Assembly: GCA_015680685.1 (NCBI GenBank)
Contig: MNCI01000270.1
Location: forward strand, 629,854 to 693,853
Reading direction: 5' to 3'
DNA from: Gnetum montanum
Lineage: Eukaryota; Streptophyta; Gnetopsida; Gnetales; Gnetaceae
Length of the DNA stretch: 64,000 nucleotides
The position numbers and the translations under genes are program-made. The notes beneath the pieces were generated by a model that saw only the letters and a program-made list of their open reading frames with translations, had not been told where the DNA came from and made no database searches. Positions 45,691 to 58,299 of this stretch are shown here, in pieces (within the stretch, counting starts at the first letter, position 1; the number at the start of each line of letters is the position of its first letter).

Positions 45691-48600
45691 ATAATAAAGA
45701 AATCCTTTATCATTTAATAAAAAGACAAAGAATAAAAATAAATACAATACACTAGCTAAAATGAAATAAGTCTCTTCACATTCCATTCATCATTCAAAAT
45801 ATCAATCAATAATGTTTACAAATTTTTTGTAAATTTAAAGACAAGAATAAAATTCCCTGCTACTATGCTATGAGCCTTCGCTAGCTCCATCATCCCCTGC
45901 TTCATTGGGTCCTACATTTTCATTTGGATCCTACACAATAAAGAAAATAAAACAATTAGTTAAAGCTACAATAAAGGCTTTCATACAAAATAAAAACTAT
46001 GGCATCCCAAAATGTGACTAACTTGAGATGGCCTCATGTCTGTTTCAAGGGGTATCTAATCCATGCCAACCATGAGATGTTGCAAGATCTCCTCCTCAGT
46101 GATGTCACCCCAATTCATGTCTCCCAGATTAGCACTTGTTGCAACCTTCTCCTTTTCTATAGCTATCCATCTGGGTGTTCTTGGAGAAAAGGTGGTAGTG
46201 GTGGTCTCACCTGTAGGTAGGGTCATCTCCCTTTTAGGAGATTCACTAACTGTCACCTATTGCATGAACCTGTCATAATCCCTAGAAGTGCTAATAATGT
46301 CAAGGAATACCTCATGGTTATCCAACTTGATAGAATCATCCTGATACTATTTATGATAGGTGACACATTCCAGTTTATACATGTGTTTGTGATTCTTTTG
46401 TGCTTGCCCCCACTCATAAACCTTCGCACTATAATCCTTCCAATCTTGGTTCTTCTAGGCTAGAAGGTCCATTTGCATGCGTTGTTTGATTATTTCACTT
46501 GTTACATTTCATGATTATCTAATATCTTGCATAGTCGATGATGGCTGTATGCCAACTGCCATTGTTAGTGTCCTGGGCTAATTAGGAATTTGTTCCTGGA
46601 TTGGAGATCCCCCACCTCAGTGGTTAAGTTGGTCCTCTCCTTTTCAAATATTTACACCCATTTCCAGAGGTTTTCGTTTATGCACCTGCACTCCCACAAG
46701 GAGTGTACCGAGTACAATGTACATTTACTTGCTTCATCATATATGTGACAAGGTACTTCGGTTACCTCCTATGAAAATTTGGGCATAGCATCAACCTCAA
46801 CCGCTTGCTTGGGGTCCCACTTGAGGTGAGAGGCTACCAATTGCACATAGAATGGGCATTAGTCACAATAACATAGCTAAGCTAGAATAATTTAAAAAGT
46901 TTAGCATGGCATCTCTAGCTTACCAATCTTTGGATCGATCTACTTTAGATGGTCGATCATGTCATCGACCACTTCCTCCATAAAAGTGAATTTGTCAGGG
47001 GTCTCGACCCATGGTTGTAGGCAGATCAAAGGGCTAGGAGTATCAATAGTAGTGTCTGCTACATGATAAAACATGTTAGCCGTAGTGGAGAGGAAAATAA
47101 TAAAGCTGATGAACAACGTAAATGACAATGTAAAGCTCCTACCCAGCAAACCATCAGGGGTGATAGTGGAGGGGTGGGGTCACCTATCGACACTCTATAA
47201 AACAAGCAGTCAAACTCACCAGCTTTAAAATGGAGCCCTTCTCTCTCCAGCTGACCCAACAGTGTAGCAACGTCCTCGACATTCATATGCCCCTTTGGTA
47301 CTAAACTACACTCAGAAAAGGGGTCATCAGTGGGAGCCTCTTCCTGATTAGCAGGGACCTCTTCTTCATCATCTAGGGCTCTTTCTTCATTGGCAAGGGC
47401 CTCTTGTTCATCGGTAGGACCCTCCTCCTCACTGGTCGGGGCCCTTTCTTCTATGTAAAGGGCCCCTTCTTCATCAATCAGGGTCCTTTCCTCTATGGTT
47501 AGAGCCTCTTCATCTTCACTAGTCGCCCCTATTTCAGGGGCCATCATCTCTTCCTCCCCTTTTTCTTCTCCTTCCTCTGCTAATAGAAAATTAATTACAA
47601 TAGGTAAAATACACCAACTTGGAATAGATGCTATGCCATGAAATGCTATTTAGCATAGCATAGCATAGTGAGCATTAACCTAGTATGCAAACACACTTAC
47701 CAATTAGAGGCTGCACTCTACGAAGTTTGAGTCATAGCTTTTTCTCCCTCTCTTCATTTGTACAGGGAGTCTCTTTGATAGGATGGGACCTCTTACATTG
47801 CAAGCTAATTGTCACTATTTCTATAATGAGGCATTCTTCCCTTGTCACACTACTCATGTTAATGGAGGGAGCCCCTCCCACGCTGTCCTAGGCATGAAAG
47901 ATACATGCCACCCGATCCTTGGTTGTCATAGAAAATGATTCCCCAATAGCTTCTAGGTGATCTTGGGATCATGTGGTATGGAAGACTTGGCAAATCCATA
48001 GTTTGGAAAACTGACTGTGGTCTTGATGCATCCAGATGTCATTCTCATGGACTACCAAGAATTTCACAAAATGCTACAGGTAGGATAAAAAGAAGGCATA
48101 GTACACATTGAAATGGGACTCAAGCTTCCCACGAAGTTTGATCATTTTAGCTTGCAAGCCTTCACAAAGGTATTTGGCCCAATTTTAGTGAGTCCCTTCT
48201 TCCATGACATCCCTCATTATCCAAGCCTTCTCCACTCCAAGTATTTTCCCTTTGAAGAGTAGCTTGGGGAAGGCATAGCTATGGAAGATAGGGTAAATCA
48301 TTTTGGCCACCCTTAGCCTGACCTTCTCAATGTAGATCTCCTTTCAGTCCTTTTCCATCTCTAGCCACTCCTCAATGTCCCCTTTATGGTTTACATCTTT
48401 CTTATATTTTTCTCCTATAGGGAGACCATCAGAAGGGACACCTAAGAGATTCACGAATAGTTGGTCATTGATTTCAAACACCATCCATACATTGTGAATG
48501 CATGTATGAAAGTAGTCAGCCTTCTCAAAGAAGGAGTCAACTAGGGAAAGAATTTTAGCAAGTGGGATGCTTAGGTTTACAACCAAAAATATGTTCATGA

Positions 48601-49099
48601 GCCCAGCCTCCTAAAGGTTGTGGACAAGCATGGCTGGGGCCCCATTGCAGAGCCAATGTTGGGTCTCCTCCACATCCCCGTACTTGAAAAAGAGGTTGGT
48701 TTCATTACACCTTGAGGTGATCATAGTGACCTCTTGGGATTTTCTCACCACTATAATAGTTTTCAAAACAAAAAGAAAAAGTTAGTAAAAATCTTATCAC
48801 CACTCAGACATATAACAATGAATTCATAGTTTAGCATACCAGGTTGTGGGAGCTTCACTAGCAAATCTTCAACTGTGAGCGACTTGAGGGATGCCCACTT
48901 CCTATCTAACCAACTAGCTTCCTTACAATTTTCATAAAATTTGGAATACTGAGTTGGGTAGGTTTTAAAATCACCCCCAAATTGGGCTATTACACTAGCG
49001 CACACATTCCTAGTATAGGAAAACTCCTGCAAGGTCGTCTGTGCCAATGCCAAGGCATCTGTATCACCGTGAAGACCATTCCTGTCAATATAAATCCTG

Positions 49100-49130
49100 G
49101 TAATACAAATATATATATATATATATATTG
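49100..49130. repeat. (TA)n microsatellite in intron 2 of antisense copy 1
   Basis: About ten TA units near 49110-49129. A shorter TA run occupies the same intron position in copy 2 (about 53716-53727). Confidence 0.8.
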
Positions 49131-49319
49131 TTAACACCTCTTTTTGGCATAACATGAATTATACAACAAGTTGAGATACCTTCATAGAACTCACCTGTTG
49201 ACATAGTAAATGGTCCTAGGTGGGTTCTGAAAATAGATGTCCATGTGATGGGCAACGAACAACATGTTATATAAGTGATAGCATTTATACTCAGGCATGT
49301 CCCAGATCCAACTTAAGAA

Positions 49320-49452
49320 CCTCAAACATTTTGGGAATTGGTTGGAACCTTTTTTACCTTCACCCTAGATTGACCCATCAATAAANCCTCAAACATTTTG
49401 GGAATTGGTTGGAACCTTTTTTACCTTCACCCTAGATTGACCCATCAATAAA
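49320..49452. repeat. 66-base duplication flanking a single N in antisense copy 1
   Basis: Bases 49320-49385 are repeated exactly from 49387. Removing one copy and the N brings exon 2 of this gene copy from 516 to 449 nt, the same as the other two copies, so this duplication is very probably an assembly artefact. Confidence 0.92.
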
Positions 49453-49855
49453 AATCTTTAGAATGCCCCTATTTGCCTCGGGTAACAATGTTTCTGTAAT
49501 GGCAGCTGCTATCTCAGCTAACAAGTGTGACCACATGATCACACTAAAGTAGTGGAGGAGGAACTGTAAGAAGTCCCATGTGGCCTCTCAAAACTAGACC
49601 ACCTACCATCCCACACATGCATGGGGAGGGGGGACATTGGCCACCAGTACACTAAGGCAGCATAGGACTCCTACAACCTCAAGGACAATTAGGACGAGCT
49701 TCCACATGACCTTGCATAATAGAGCATCAAACATTAGCATTGTGTTTGAGTGAATTTTACATGTAGCATAGCATAATCATCTATTTACATATAGTGTAGC
49801 ATAACCCTTTCTTTACATATAGCATAGCATGATCTTCTGGTTGAAAATTTTTCTA

Positions 49856-52800
49856 GCAAATGAGCTAGCCCAAGATGCCAACTCAGAAAATGAAACTACA
49901 TGGGTCGAATTACCTTTTCAAGTGGTAGATAATGATATAGAAGAATACTGCAACAAAGCCCATTGGCCTTAAGCATCACTGAGCCCACGATGGGTTAGAA
50001 AGCAGCTGCGAGAATGATCATTACTTGCATAGCGTAACAACTCCACTACTTTCGACACAATTAATGCTTATCATACATTTATTCTTTTTTTTTTGCTTCA
50101 CATTAATTCATTTATGCTAAGTGTTTGCCTCATTCTTTAAACCATTCAAATCACATCCACTATTTACATCATGCCACAGCCTTCTAAGGCCTAAAACTAG
50201 CAAAAATTTTCTTTACCATCATGCGATGGCCCGAAATGGCCTAAAACTAGTGATAGCCTAGAATGGCCTTAAACTATTGTTGCAGCACAAACTGGCCTAA
50301 AAATAAAATGAAATGCTCCCAAATATTTTAATTAATAAAAAAAAGATAAAGAATAAAATAAAAAATAAATACACCACATAAGCCAAAATGAAATAAATCT
50401 CTTCATATTCCATTTTTTTTTGAAATATTAATCAGTAATGTTTACAACATTCTTTGCAAGAATCCAAACAAAATTTTGTGCTACTACATTATGACCCTTT
50501 GCCCACTCCATCATCCCCTATCTCATTAGGTCCTATGTTTTCATCTAGATTTTGTACCATAGGGAAAATGAAATAGTCAGTTAAAGTTACAATAAGGACT
50601 CAAATAAAATAAATTATCACAACAACAAAGAATGACTAACCTGAGACATCCTCGTCTTTGTTTTGGGGGGTATCCAATCCATGCCTACCACCAGATGTTG
50701 CAAGATCTCCTCCTCTGTAATATCATCCCAATTCATGTCTCCTAGATCAGTGCTTGCTATAACTTTCTCCTTTTCTATGGTTGTCCATCTCAGTGGTCCT
50801 GGAGAAAAGGTGGTAGTGGTGGTCTTACTCGGGGGGAAGGTCATTTCCCTTTTGGGAGATTCACTGATTATCACCTATTGCATAAAAGTTTTGTAAGCCC
50901 CAAAAGCACCAATAATGTCAAGGAATACCTCATAAGTATGCAATTTAATAAAGGCATCCCAATATTATTTACGGTAGGTGGAAAATTCTAGTTTATAGAT
51001 GTGTTTGTGGTTTTTTTGTGCTTGCCCCCACTCATAAACTTTTGCACTATAGTCCTTCCAGTCTTGGTTCTTCTGAGCTAGCATCCATTTGCATGTGCTA
51101 TTCTATTATTTCATGAGTGGCCTCATTATTGTGTCACACGACATCCAATACCTTGCATAGTCGATGATGGCCTTGTGTCAACTGCCATCGTTAGTGTGGG
51201 CCAATAGGAATTCATTCCTAGATTGGAGATATCCCACCTCGGTGGTCAGATTGGCCTTCTCCTTCTCAAGCCTTTGTACCCATTTCTAGAGGTCTTCGTT
51301 CACACGCCTGCACTCCCATAAGGAGTGTACCGAGTACAACGCACATTGGCTTGCTTTGTCGTATATGCAACGAGGTACTTTGGTCACCTCCAGTGGAAAT
51401 TTAAGCATGGCGTCGACCTCAATTGCTTGCTTAGGATTCCACTTAAGGTGAGAGGCTACCAACTGCACATATAAAGGCATTATTCATAGTGGCATAGTGA
51501 AGCAAAACAGTTTAGAGAGTCTAGTGTAGCAACTTTAACTTACCCACTTCCAGGTCGATCTACTTCAAACAGTCAATCATGTCATTGACCACCCCCTCCA
51601 TGAAAGTAAATTTATTGGGGGTATTAGTCCACAGTGATAGGTGGATCAAGGAAGGACAAGAGGTATCAATAGTGGTGTCAGCTATGTAGTGAAATGTGTT
51701 AGCCATAGTGGAGAGGAACCACGATAAACCTGATGAACAACATAAATGACAGTGTAAAGCTCCTATCCAACAAATCCTCAAGGGTGATAGTAGGGGGGGT
51801 CACCCATTGGCACACTGTCAAATATGTGGCCAAACTTACTAGCATCAAAATGAAGCCCCTCTCCTTCCAGCTGACCCAACAATGTAGCAACGTCCTCAAT
51901 GTTCATGTGCCCCTCTGGTACTGAACTACTTTTGGCAAAAGGGTCATTAGCAGGGGCCTCTTCCTGATTACTAGGAGCCTCTTCCTCACTAACTAGGCCC
52001 CTTTATTTGTTGGCAGGGGCCTCCTCTTCATCTGTAGGGACCTCTTCCTCACCAGCTAAGGCCCTTTCTTTTGCAGCAGGGGCCCCTTTTTCATTGGCCA
52101 AGGCCCTTTCCTTTGTGGCTAGAGCCTCTTAATTTTCATTAATCGTGCCTATTGTAGGGGCCATCATCTCTTCTTCCCCTTCTTCCTATTCTTCCTTTGC
52201 TAATAAAGCTTAGTCATAGGAAGAAAATTATGCCAACTTGAAGTAGATGTTATTCTATGCAACACTGCCTAGCGTAACACAGCATAGCGAACATTGGCTA
52301 GATAAAACAAAAATAAAAACTTACCAATCGAAGGCTGCACTCTACGAATTTTGAGCCATAGCTTCTTCCCTATTTTCTCATTTGTACGGGAAAGTTCCTT
52401 GGCTGGGAGAGACCTCTTGTGTTGTAACTTAGTTGTCACCATCTCTGCAATGAGCCATTCTCTGCTTGCCACACTGCCGATGGTAATGGGAGGTGCCTCT
52501 CCCATGCTGTCCTGGACATGAAAGTTGTGTGCCACCCAATCTCTAGTCATCATTAAAAATGATTTCCCAATAGCTTCTGGGGGGGGTCCTAAGATTGGGT
52601 GGCACAGAAGACTTAGTGAATCCAAAGCTTTGAAATCTGGCTATGATCTTGTAGTACCCAGACCCCATTCTTGCAAACTACCAGGAATCCTAAAACATCG
52701 AAGGCAGGCTATGAAGAAGGCATGATGCACGTTGAAATGAGACTCAAGCTTCCCGTAGAGCTTGACCATTTTAGCCTGCAAGCCTTTGCAAAGGTGTTTG

Positions 52801-54395
52801 ACCCAATTGTAATGAGTCACCTCTTCCATTACAACCCTCATTATCCAAGCTTGCTCAATTCCAAGGATTTTTCCTTGGAAGAGTAGCTTGGGGAAGCCTA
52901 ACCTTCTCAATGTAGTTCCCCTTTAGATTCTTTGTTGACCCTAGCCACTCTTCAATGTCCCCCTAATGGTTTGCATCTTTCTTATATTTTTCTCTTACAT
53001 GGAGACCATCAGAAGGGAGACTGAAAAGATCCATAAATAATTTGTTGTTGCTTTCAAACACCACTCGCACATTGTGAACACGTGTGTGGATGCAGTCGGC
53101 CTTCTCGAAGAAAGAGTAAGCTAGGGAAAGCATTTCGACAAGCAAGACATTTAAGTTTATGGCCAAAAATAAGTCCATGAGCCTAGCCTCCTAAATGTTG
53201 TGGACAAGTGTGGTTTGGAATCCATTGTAGAGCCAACACTGGGTCTCTTCCACCTCCCCGTAATTGAAAAAGAGGTTGGTTTCATTGCGCATAGATGTGA
53301 TCAAAGTTATCTCTTAGGATTTCCTTACCACTGAATTGGTTTGCAAAATAAAAGAAAAACATTAGTAAAAACAAATAAACATCACTTGAACATGTAACAG
53401 TGAATTCACAGTTTAGCATACTAGGTTTAAATGGCATGGAAAATTGTGGGAGATCCACCAATACATCTTCAATGGTGAGCGGCCTAAGGGATGCCCACTC
53501 CTTATCCAACCAACCAACTTCTTTACACTTCCCATAAAATTAGAAATACCAAGCCGGATAGGTTTTGAACTCATCTACAAATTGGCCTATTATGCCAGCG
53601 TGCACATTCCCAATAGAGGAAAACTCCCGCAAGGCCATCTGTGCCAACGCTAACACATATGTATCACCATGGAGAGCACTCTTGTCAATAAAAAACCTAG
53701 GAACAAAAAAAACTATATATATATACACTGTTAATACTTATGTCTAGTGTAGCATGGATTACACAATGTGATAAAATACCTTCATAGAACTCACCCGCTG
53801 ACATAATAAATGGTTCCATGTGGGTTCTGAAAGTAGGTGCCCATGTGACGGGCAACAAATAATGTGTTGTATAAGTGATAGCACTTATACTCAGGCATCT
53901 CCCAGATCCAACTTAAGCATCTCAAGCCTTTTGGGTGCTGGTTGGAATCTTCTGCCTAATCGTCCCTGATTGACCCATTAGTTAAAAATTTTAGAATGCC
54001 CTGATTTTCCCCGGGCAATAGGGTTTCTGTGATTACAGTTGTTGTTTCTGCTGATAAGCGTGATCAAACAATCATACTAAAATGATAGAGGAGGAGCTGT
54101 AGGAAGTCATATGCACCCTCCCAGAACTAGACTACCTACCGCCTGACACATTCTTGGGGAGGAGGAACATTGGCCACCGGTTCACTAAGGTAGCACAAGA
54201 CTCCCACAATCTCCAAGATAATCAGAATGGGCTTCAACATGATCTTACAAAATGAAACATCAAACGTTAGCACTATGCATGAGTGAAGTGTACACGTAGC
54301 ATAGAGTAACCCTTTGATTACATATAGCGTAGCATGATACTTTCTTTGCATGTAGCATAGCATGATCTCCCAGTCACAAATCTCTCTCTAAAAAA
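49856..54395. repeat. Tandem duplication unit 2 (about 4.5 kb)
   Basis: Second copy of the segment starting at 45117: protease C-terminal fragment (49856-49970), short-repeat array (50170-50310) and antisense gene up to intron 1. Similarity to unit 1 ends at about 54395, where intron 1 continues with unique sequence toward exon 1. Confidence 0.85.
50170..50310. repeat. Short-repeat array, unit 2 copy
   Basis: Three to four units with GGCCTAAAACTAG(C/T) cores, matching 45455-45690 and, inverted, 15345-15490. Confidence 0.7.
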
Positions 54396-55206
54396 AAGAA
54401 TAAAAATCATAGGTGACATAGCAACATGATACTCGCAACGTAGCATAGTCATCAAGCCTTGCACAATGCAACAATACCTAGATGCAAACACATGACACAT
54501 GATGTTGCAAAGGAACAAGAATAGATAGACATGTAACAACATAACAATGTAGTCAACATATTACCATGACGGGCATGGCAATGTAGAAAACTTAACAAAA
54601 AAAAATCCAGTAATGTAGCGGTGTTGCAGATTCAACAACGTAGCAATGTGAAAAACCTAAAAGATCTTATGACACATCAGCATAGTGTAATAAAAATATT
54701 ACAAAATTTAGACAAGAAAGAATTCACTGTGCTATAGCTGTCTCAACCATACTCCTTCCATAAAAAATAACTTATGCTACACTATGTTAAACATGTGTCA
54801 CGCTGTCAAATCTCACAGATAGCCAAACCCTCCTCAGGGTAGTACGCTACGCATGCGCTAAGCTGTCCAGAATCACCCAAATCCCTATGACAAGGTAATC
54901 AAAACAATGATGGTTGAGGTGATATTGCATGCAGCTGTAGCATAATGTCTATATAGCCACTAGAGCCAACCAGCAACAGCGATGACGTAGCAGCCTAAAA
55001 GGTAACCAAAATAGTGGAAAAATATGTGGATTTCATTACAATAACGATTACTGTAGTATGAAAAACAAGGATGGCATAAAAACTTAGTAAGCAGATGGAG
55101 CCTCCTCCTGCACTTCAACACGCACCTTGGATAGGTGCACCAAAGTGTCCTTTAGCTTGTCCACCTTAGCAAGTCCTTGGTGTTTGCATTTGCCTTTAGG
55201 TGCCAT
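50489..55206 (-). pseudogene. Antisense gene, Tat-2 copy 2 (with promoter and exon 1)
   Basis: Minus strand. Exons inferred: 1, 55206-55088 (ATG, first residues MAPKGKCKHQGLAKVDKLKD, 119 nt as in Tat-1, but the donor GTAAG now reads CTAAG); 2, 54243-53795 (449 nt); 3, 53696-53422; 4, 53330-52325; 5 from about 52198 to 51760; 6 to about 51555; 7 from about 51465 to 50650; last exon ending with stop TAA at 50491-50489. Conserved pieces: ILIILEIVGVLCY and FLQLLLYHFSMIVWS (exon 2), LVDLPQ (exon 3), NWVKHLCKGLQAKMVKLYG (exon 4), TTTFSPGPLRW (exon 7). Stops and the dead donor show decay. Upstream are a TATA box and a CTAGTTTAAGGTC-type array, as in Tat-1. Confidence 0.78.
54396..55087 (-). other. 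Intron 1 of antisense copy 2 (unique part)
   Basis: Non-coding. Rich in scattered TAGC(A/G)TAG words (AACGTAGCAATG, TGTAGCGGTG). No other gene seen. Confidence 0.5.
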
Positions 55207-55334
55207 TCTCTCACTCGAAAATTCTCTATCAACTTCTATGCTACATTGCTTCACTTTCTCTCGGCATAACTACGCTATGCTCTGGATGTGGGCTCTCCAC
55301 TCTAACAATGAAAATGACAAGTTTACTAGGGGTA

Positions 55335-55350
55335 AATCCCTATTTATAAC
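55335..55350 (-). promoter_or_regulatory. TATA box of antisense copy 2
   Basis: On the minus strand GTTATAAATAGGGATT, about 135 bases before the ATG at 55206. Matches the Tat-1 copy at 10541-10553 in sequence and spacing. Confidence 0.65.
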
Positions 55351-55519
55351 CAATGCGATGAAAAGAACTTGCCATTTTCTCACCCCAAGTAATGTGGGAT
55401 ACCCTGTATAGCATAACACTACTGTGTGACAAACCCGCTATAGCGTAGCATCATTGTTTGTAGTATAATAGGTGGGTCCAACCAAAAATTTTGTCCCACC
55501 TTGAATTAGCAACCTACAT

Positions 55520-55820
55520 TTACAAAACCTACTCACCACGGTCTACAAAGACCTTAAACTAGTGACCGTAGTTCTCAAACTCCACCCGTTAATAGTCTAC
55601 TAAGACCTTAAACTCGCAACCTTGATTTACATTTTAATGTACACTGTAGCATGAGTACGATTTGCCATGACCTTAAACTGGCAACCTTAGTATCCATTTC
55701 GTATTTTAAACTAGATTTCATAATGTTACGGTCCACCATGACCTTAAACTGGCAAATTTAATGTCCCTTGCATGTTCAAACCCGTTCATTGTCCACCAAG
55801 ACCCTAAATTAATATCTTGT
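55520..55820. repeat. GACCTTAAACTGGCAA array upstream of antisense promoter
   Basis: Units with the core (A)GACCTTAAACT(A/G)G(C/T)(A/G)A at about 55550, 55610, 55670, 55750 and 55800, with (A/G)TC(C/T)AC(C/T)A(A/T)GACC lead-ins. Inverse counterpart of 10040-10350. Confidence 0.75.
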
Positions 55821-55984
55821 GAACTTGGCCGAATAGTTGACAATTATTTCATGTTTCATTGTTGCTTTGCAAATGTTTATTACATGCTATTGCTACAAAT
55901 AGGTAACACTTGACTTGGCTTTTTCTTATTGTGGTAGGTTGAACAAAATGGCCATGTAGCGTGATCTACATTCACTTTTAACCT

Positions 55985-57230
55985 TGATAGGTCCTCATGG
56001 AAAGCTTGCAAGACATCTAAACTTAGAGTTAATAGATTGGGAATCATCCACTGATAACATTGTACCATCCCTAGAAACATCCCTAGATTGGCCCGAACAT
56101 TTGGTTCAAGCCTTAGACTTAGAGACCAGGGATGTAACCAAGGACCCTCTCACTGAAGCACCTGTAATGACATCTAGGGGGGAAATAAGGAGACTAAGAC
56201 TTAGCTCCCTCCTAGATCAACAAATGCAAAAGGATGTATTTAAGGTTCTCCATGAAAACATTAAAGTTTTTGTGTGGTCCTATAATGACATGGTAGGCTT
56301 AGACCCATGGTTAATACAACATAACATTGTCTTGGACCCACGTATCAAACTGGTTAAACAAAAGGCTTGAAAAATTAAACTAGAAATCACATTAGCCATA
56401 CATGATGAAATTACCAAGCTATATCAAGCAGGCTTCATCCACACAGTTGATTACTCAGAGTGGGTATTAAACATCATTGTAGTCTCTAAGAAAATGGGAG
56501 GTATTCAAATTTGTATAGACTTTTGGGATCTAAACAAAGCAACGATTAAAGATGATTTCCCACTACCAAGTATTGATCAACTAATCGACACTACGGATGG
56601 TCATGCATGCTTTATTATCATTTATGGATGGGTTCTTGGGTTACAATCAAATTCACATCAATCTAGAGCATCATTTGATGACTACTTTCATGACCCCTTG
56701 GGGAACCTTTTGTTACACTACGATTCCCTTTGGTCTCAAAAATTCCAGAGCAACGTATCAATGAGCCATGAAGTACATATTCAGCAACTACCTCTTAGAG
56801 AGACTAAATGATTACGTGGATGACATAGCAGTCAAGTCTAAGATAGCTATTAATCATCCCTCCAATCTATATGTATTTCTCAAGCATTTTCATAGGCACA
56901 ACTTGCGTCTGAATCTAAAGAAATGTGTTTTCAGAGTTAAAACCGGATGCATGCTAGGGCTTGTAGTATCAGAAGTTGGAATAGGAGTGGACCCTGACAA
57001 AGTTAAGGCCATCGTTAATCTAGCACCCCCTACCAACCTTAAATAATTGCATGGGTTGCAAGGTAAAATATAGTTTATCAAAGTTTTATAGCAAAGTTGA
57101 CCAACAAGTTACACCCCATGCAACACTTGTTAAAGAAAGGGGTTAACTTCAAGTGGACAACACAGTGTCAACAAGCCTTCAATGACTTAAAGAAAGAGCT
57201 TTTGCACCTTCGAATTGTTTACCCACCATG
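55985..57230 (+). pseudogene. Tat-2 reverse transcriptase
   Basis: The linker and start of the polymerase are open at 55984-56370 (VLHENIKVFVWSYNDMVGLD). The palm follows at 56494-56811 (GGIQICIDFWDLNKA, KDDFPLPSIDQLID), then a shift after GHACF. The catalytic box NDYVDDIAVKSK is at about 56808-56843 in the frame 56768-57046, with both Asp intact, and continues with LRLNLKKCVFRVKTG and VDPDKVKAIVNL. The thumb runs to about 57230. At least two shifts and several stops. Counterpart of 8560-9860. Confidence 0.9.
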
Positions 57231-58250
57231 GAGGGATAAGCTTTTCTACATCTGACTTGCCACTTTGAACACGTCTATCGTAGCACTATTATGCCAGAAA
57301 AGAGAGGATCACTCTAAAATCCCATTTTATTACTTGAGCCATACATTGATAGCATACGAAGTGAAATACAACGAAGTAGAAAGGAATTGTCTCATCCTAG
57401 TGTTTGCACTAAAAAAGTGGAGACACTACCTATTCTATAGCTAGGTTAAAATTATATGCAAGAGCAACCTACTTCGGGCTATCATGAACAACTTATATGA
57501 AAGTAGCAAGATAGCCCAATGGAAAGATTTAATGGTGGAATTCAATTTACACTATGTAGCCCAATCATTGAAAAAAGGACAAGCGTTAACTATACAGCTC
57601 ATAGCCTCACTAGTCGATGATTAGACGACCATAGAGCCAGAATTCCTTGATGAACATGTTAACAGCATCAACCTTGTGCCATTGAACTTCGAGGCCACTT
57701 TGCATTTCGATAGCACCTCAACCACGTGAGGTAGTAGTGCTGCTGCCTTCATTACATTCCCCTCAGGGGACATTCAAATTTTTTCTTACTATTCTACGTT
57801 CCTTTGTACAAATAATGTAGCTGAGTATGAATCACTCCTTAGGGACCTTTTAGCCGCCCAGCAATTAAATATCCAACATTTGGTAGTCCGAGGTGATTCC
57901 CAACTCATCATCGACCAGATCACTAAAGTCTATGCCTGTAAATATTCACACTTATAGCCTTATTGTGATTTGGCCAAAAATTTGTTGAAATAGTTCACAA
58001 TGATAGATATCCAACATGTGCCACACAACAAGAGCACTATAGCAGATGCCTTAGCCACGCTAGCATTAAACGTGCCACCACACCTATTTGCAACTTTACC
58101 TACTTCAATAATAGAATGCATAGATCCTATCACTCAAGCAGTACATGTCACCTCTGTAAGCGTTGCTAATGCTCAAGAGTGGTACACTAATGTTAAAGCC
58201 TACCTTCAACCTGGTGAACCCTCACACAGCTTGACATCCACCTAAAAGGA
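57230..58250 (+). pseudogene. Tat-2 RNase H and second RNase H
   Basis: First RNase H: YYLSHTLIAYEVKYNEVERN and FALKKWRHYLF at about 57330-57435. Second RNase H: FITFPSGDIQIF (57750), NNVAEYESLLRDLLAAQ (about 57808), LVVRGDSQLIIDQI (about 57880, GDSQL intact) and IQHVPHNKSTIADALATLAL in the open frame 58000-58245. The second domain keeps its Asp residues better than the Tat-1 copy. Stops at about 57623 and 57955. Confidence 0.88.
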
Positions 58251-58299
58251 TGCAATCCAAAAGTGAGCACGGCAGTATGTCCTCGTATGAGGTAATACC

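Larger units (their letters stand above)
45868..49710 (-). pseudogene. Antisense gene, Tat-2 copy 1 (no promoter, no exon 1)
   Basis: Minus-strand copy of the gene at 10700-15168. Exons inferred: 2, 49710-49195 (516 nt, of which 67 are the N-flanked duplication, leaving 449 as in the other copies); 3, 49096-48840; 4, 48750-47701; 5, from 47579; 6 and 7 between about 47080 and 46000; last exon with stop TAG at 45870-45868. Donors GTGAGT (49194) and GTAAGT (47700) are intact. Conserved protein pieces include NDQLFVNLLGVPSDGLPIG (48344-48598), the acidic segment EEGALYIEERAPTSEEEGP and ATLLGQLEREGLHFKAGEF (47059-47547), and TTTFSPRTPRW (about 46200). The duplication boundary lies in intron 1, so this copy never received the promoter. 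Confidence 0.75.
45117..49855. repeat. Tandem duplication unit 1 (about 4.7 kb)
   Basis: Starts within the protease C-terminal end (GCTAATGAGCTGGTAGAAAA) and runs through the short-repeat array and the antisense gene to within its first intron. The sequence then starts again at 49856 (GCAAATGAGCTAGCCCAAGA). The two units are collinear throughout but clearly diverged. Confidence 0.85.
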
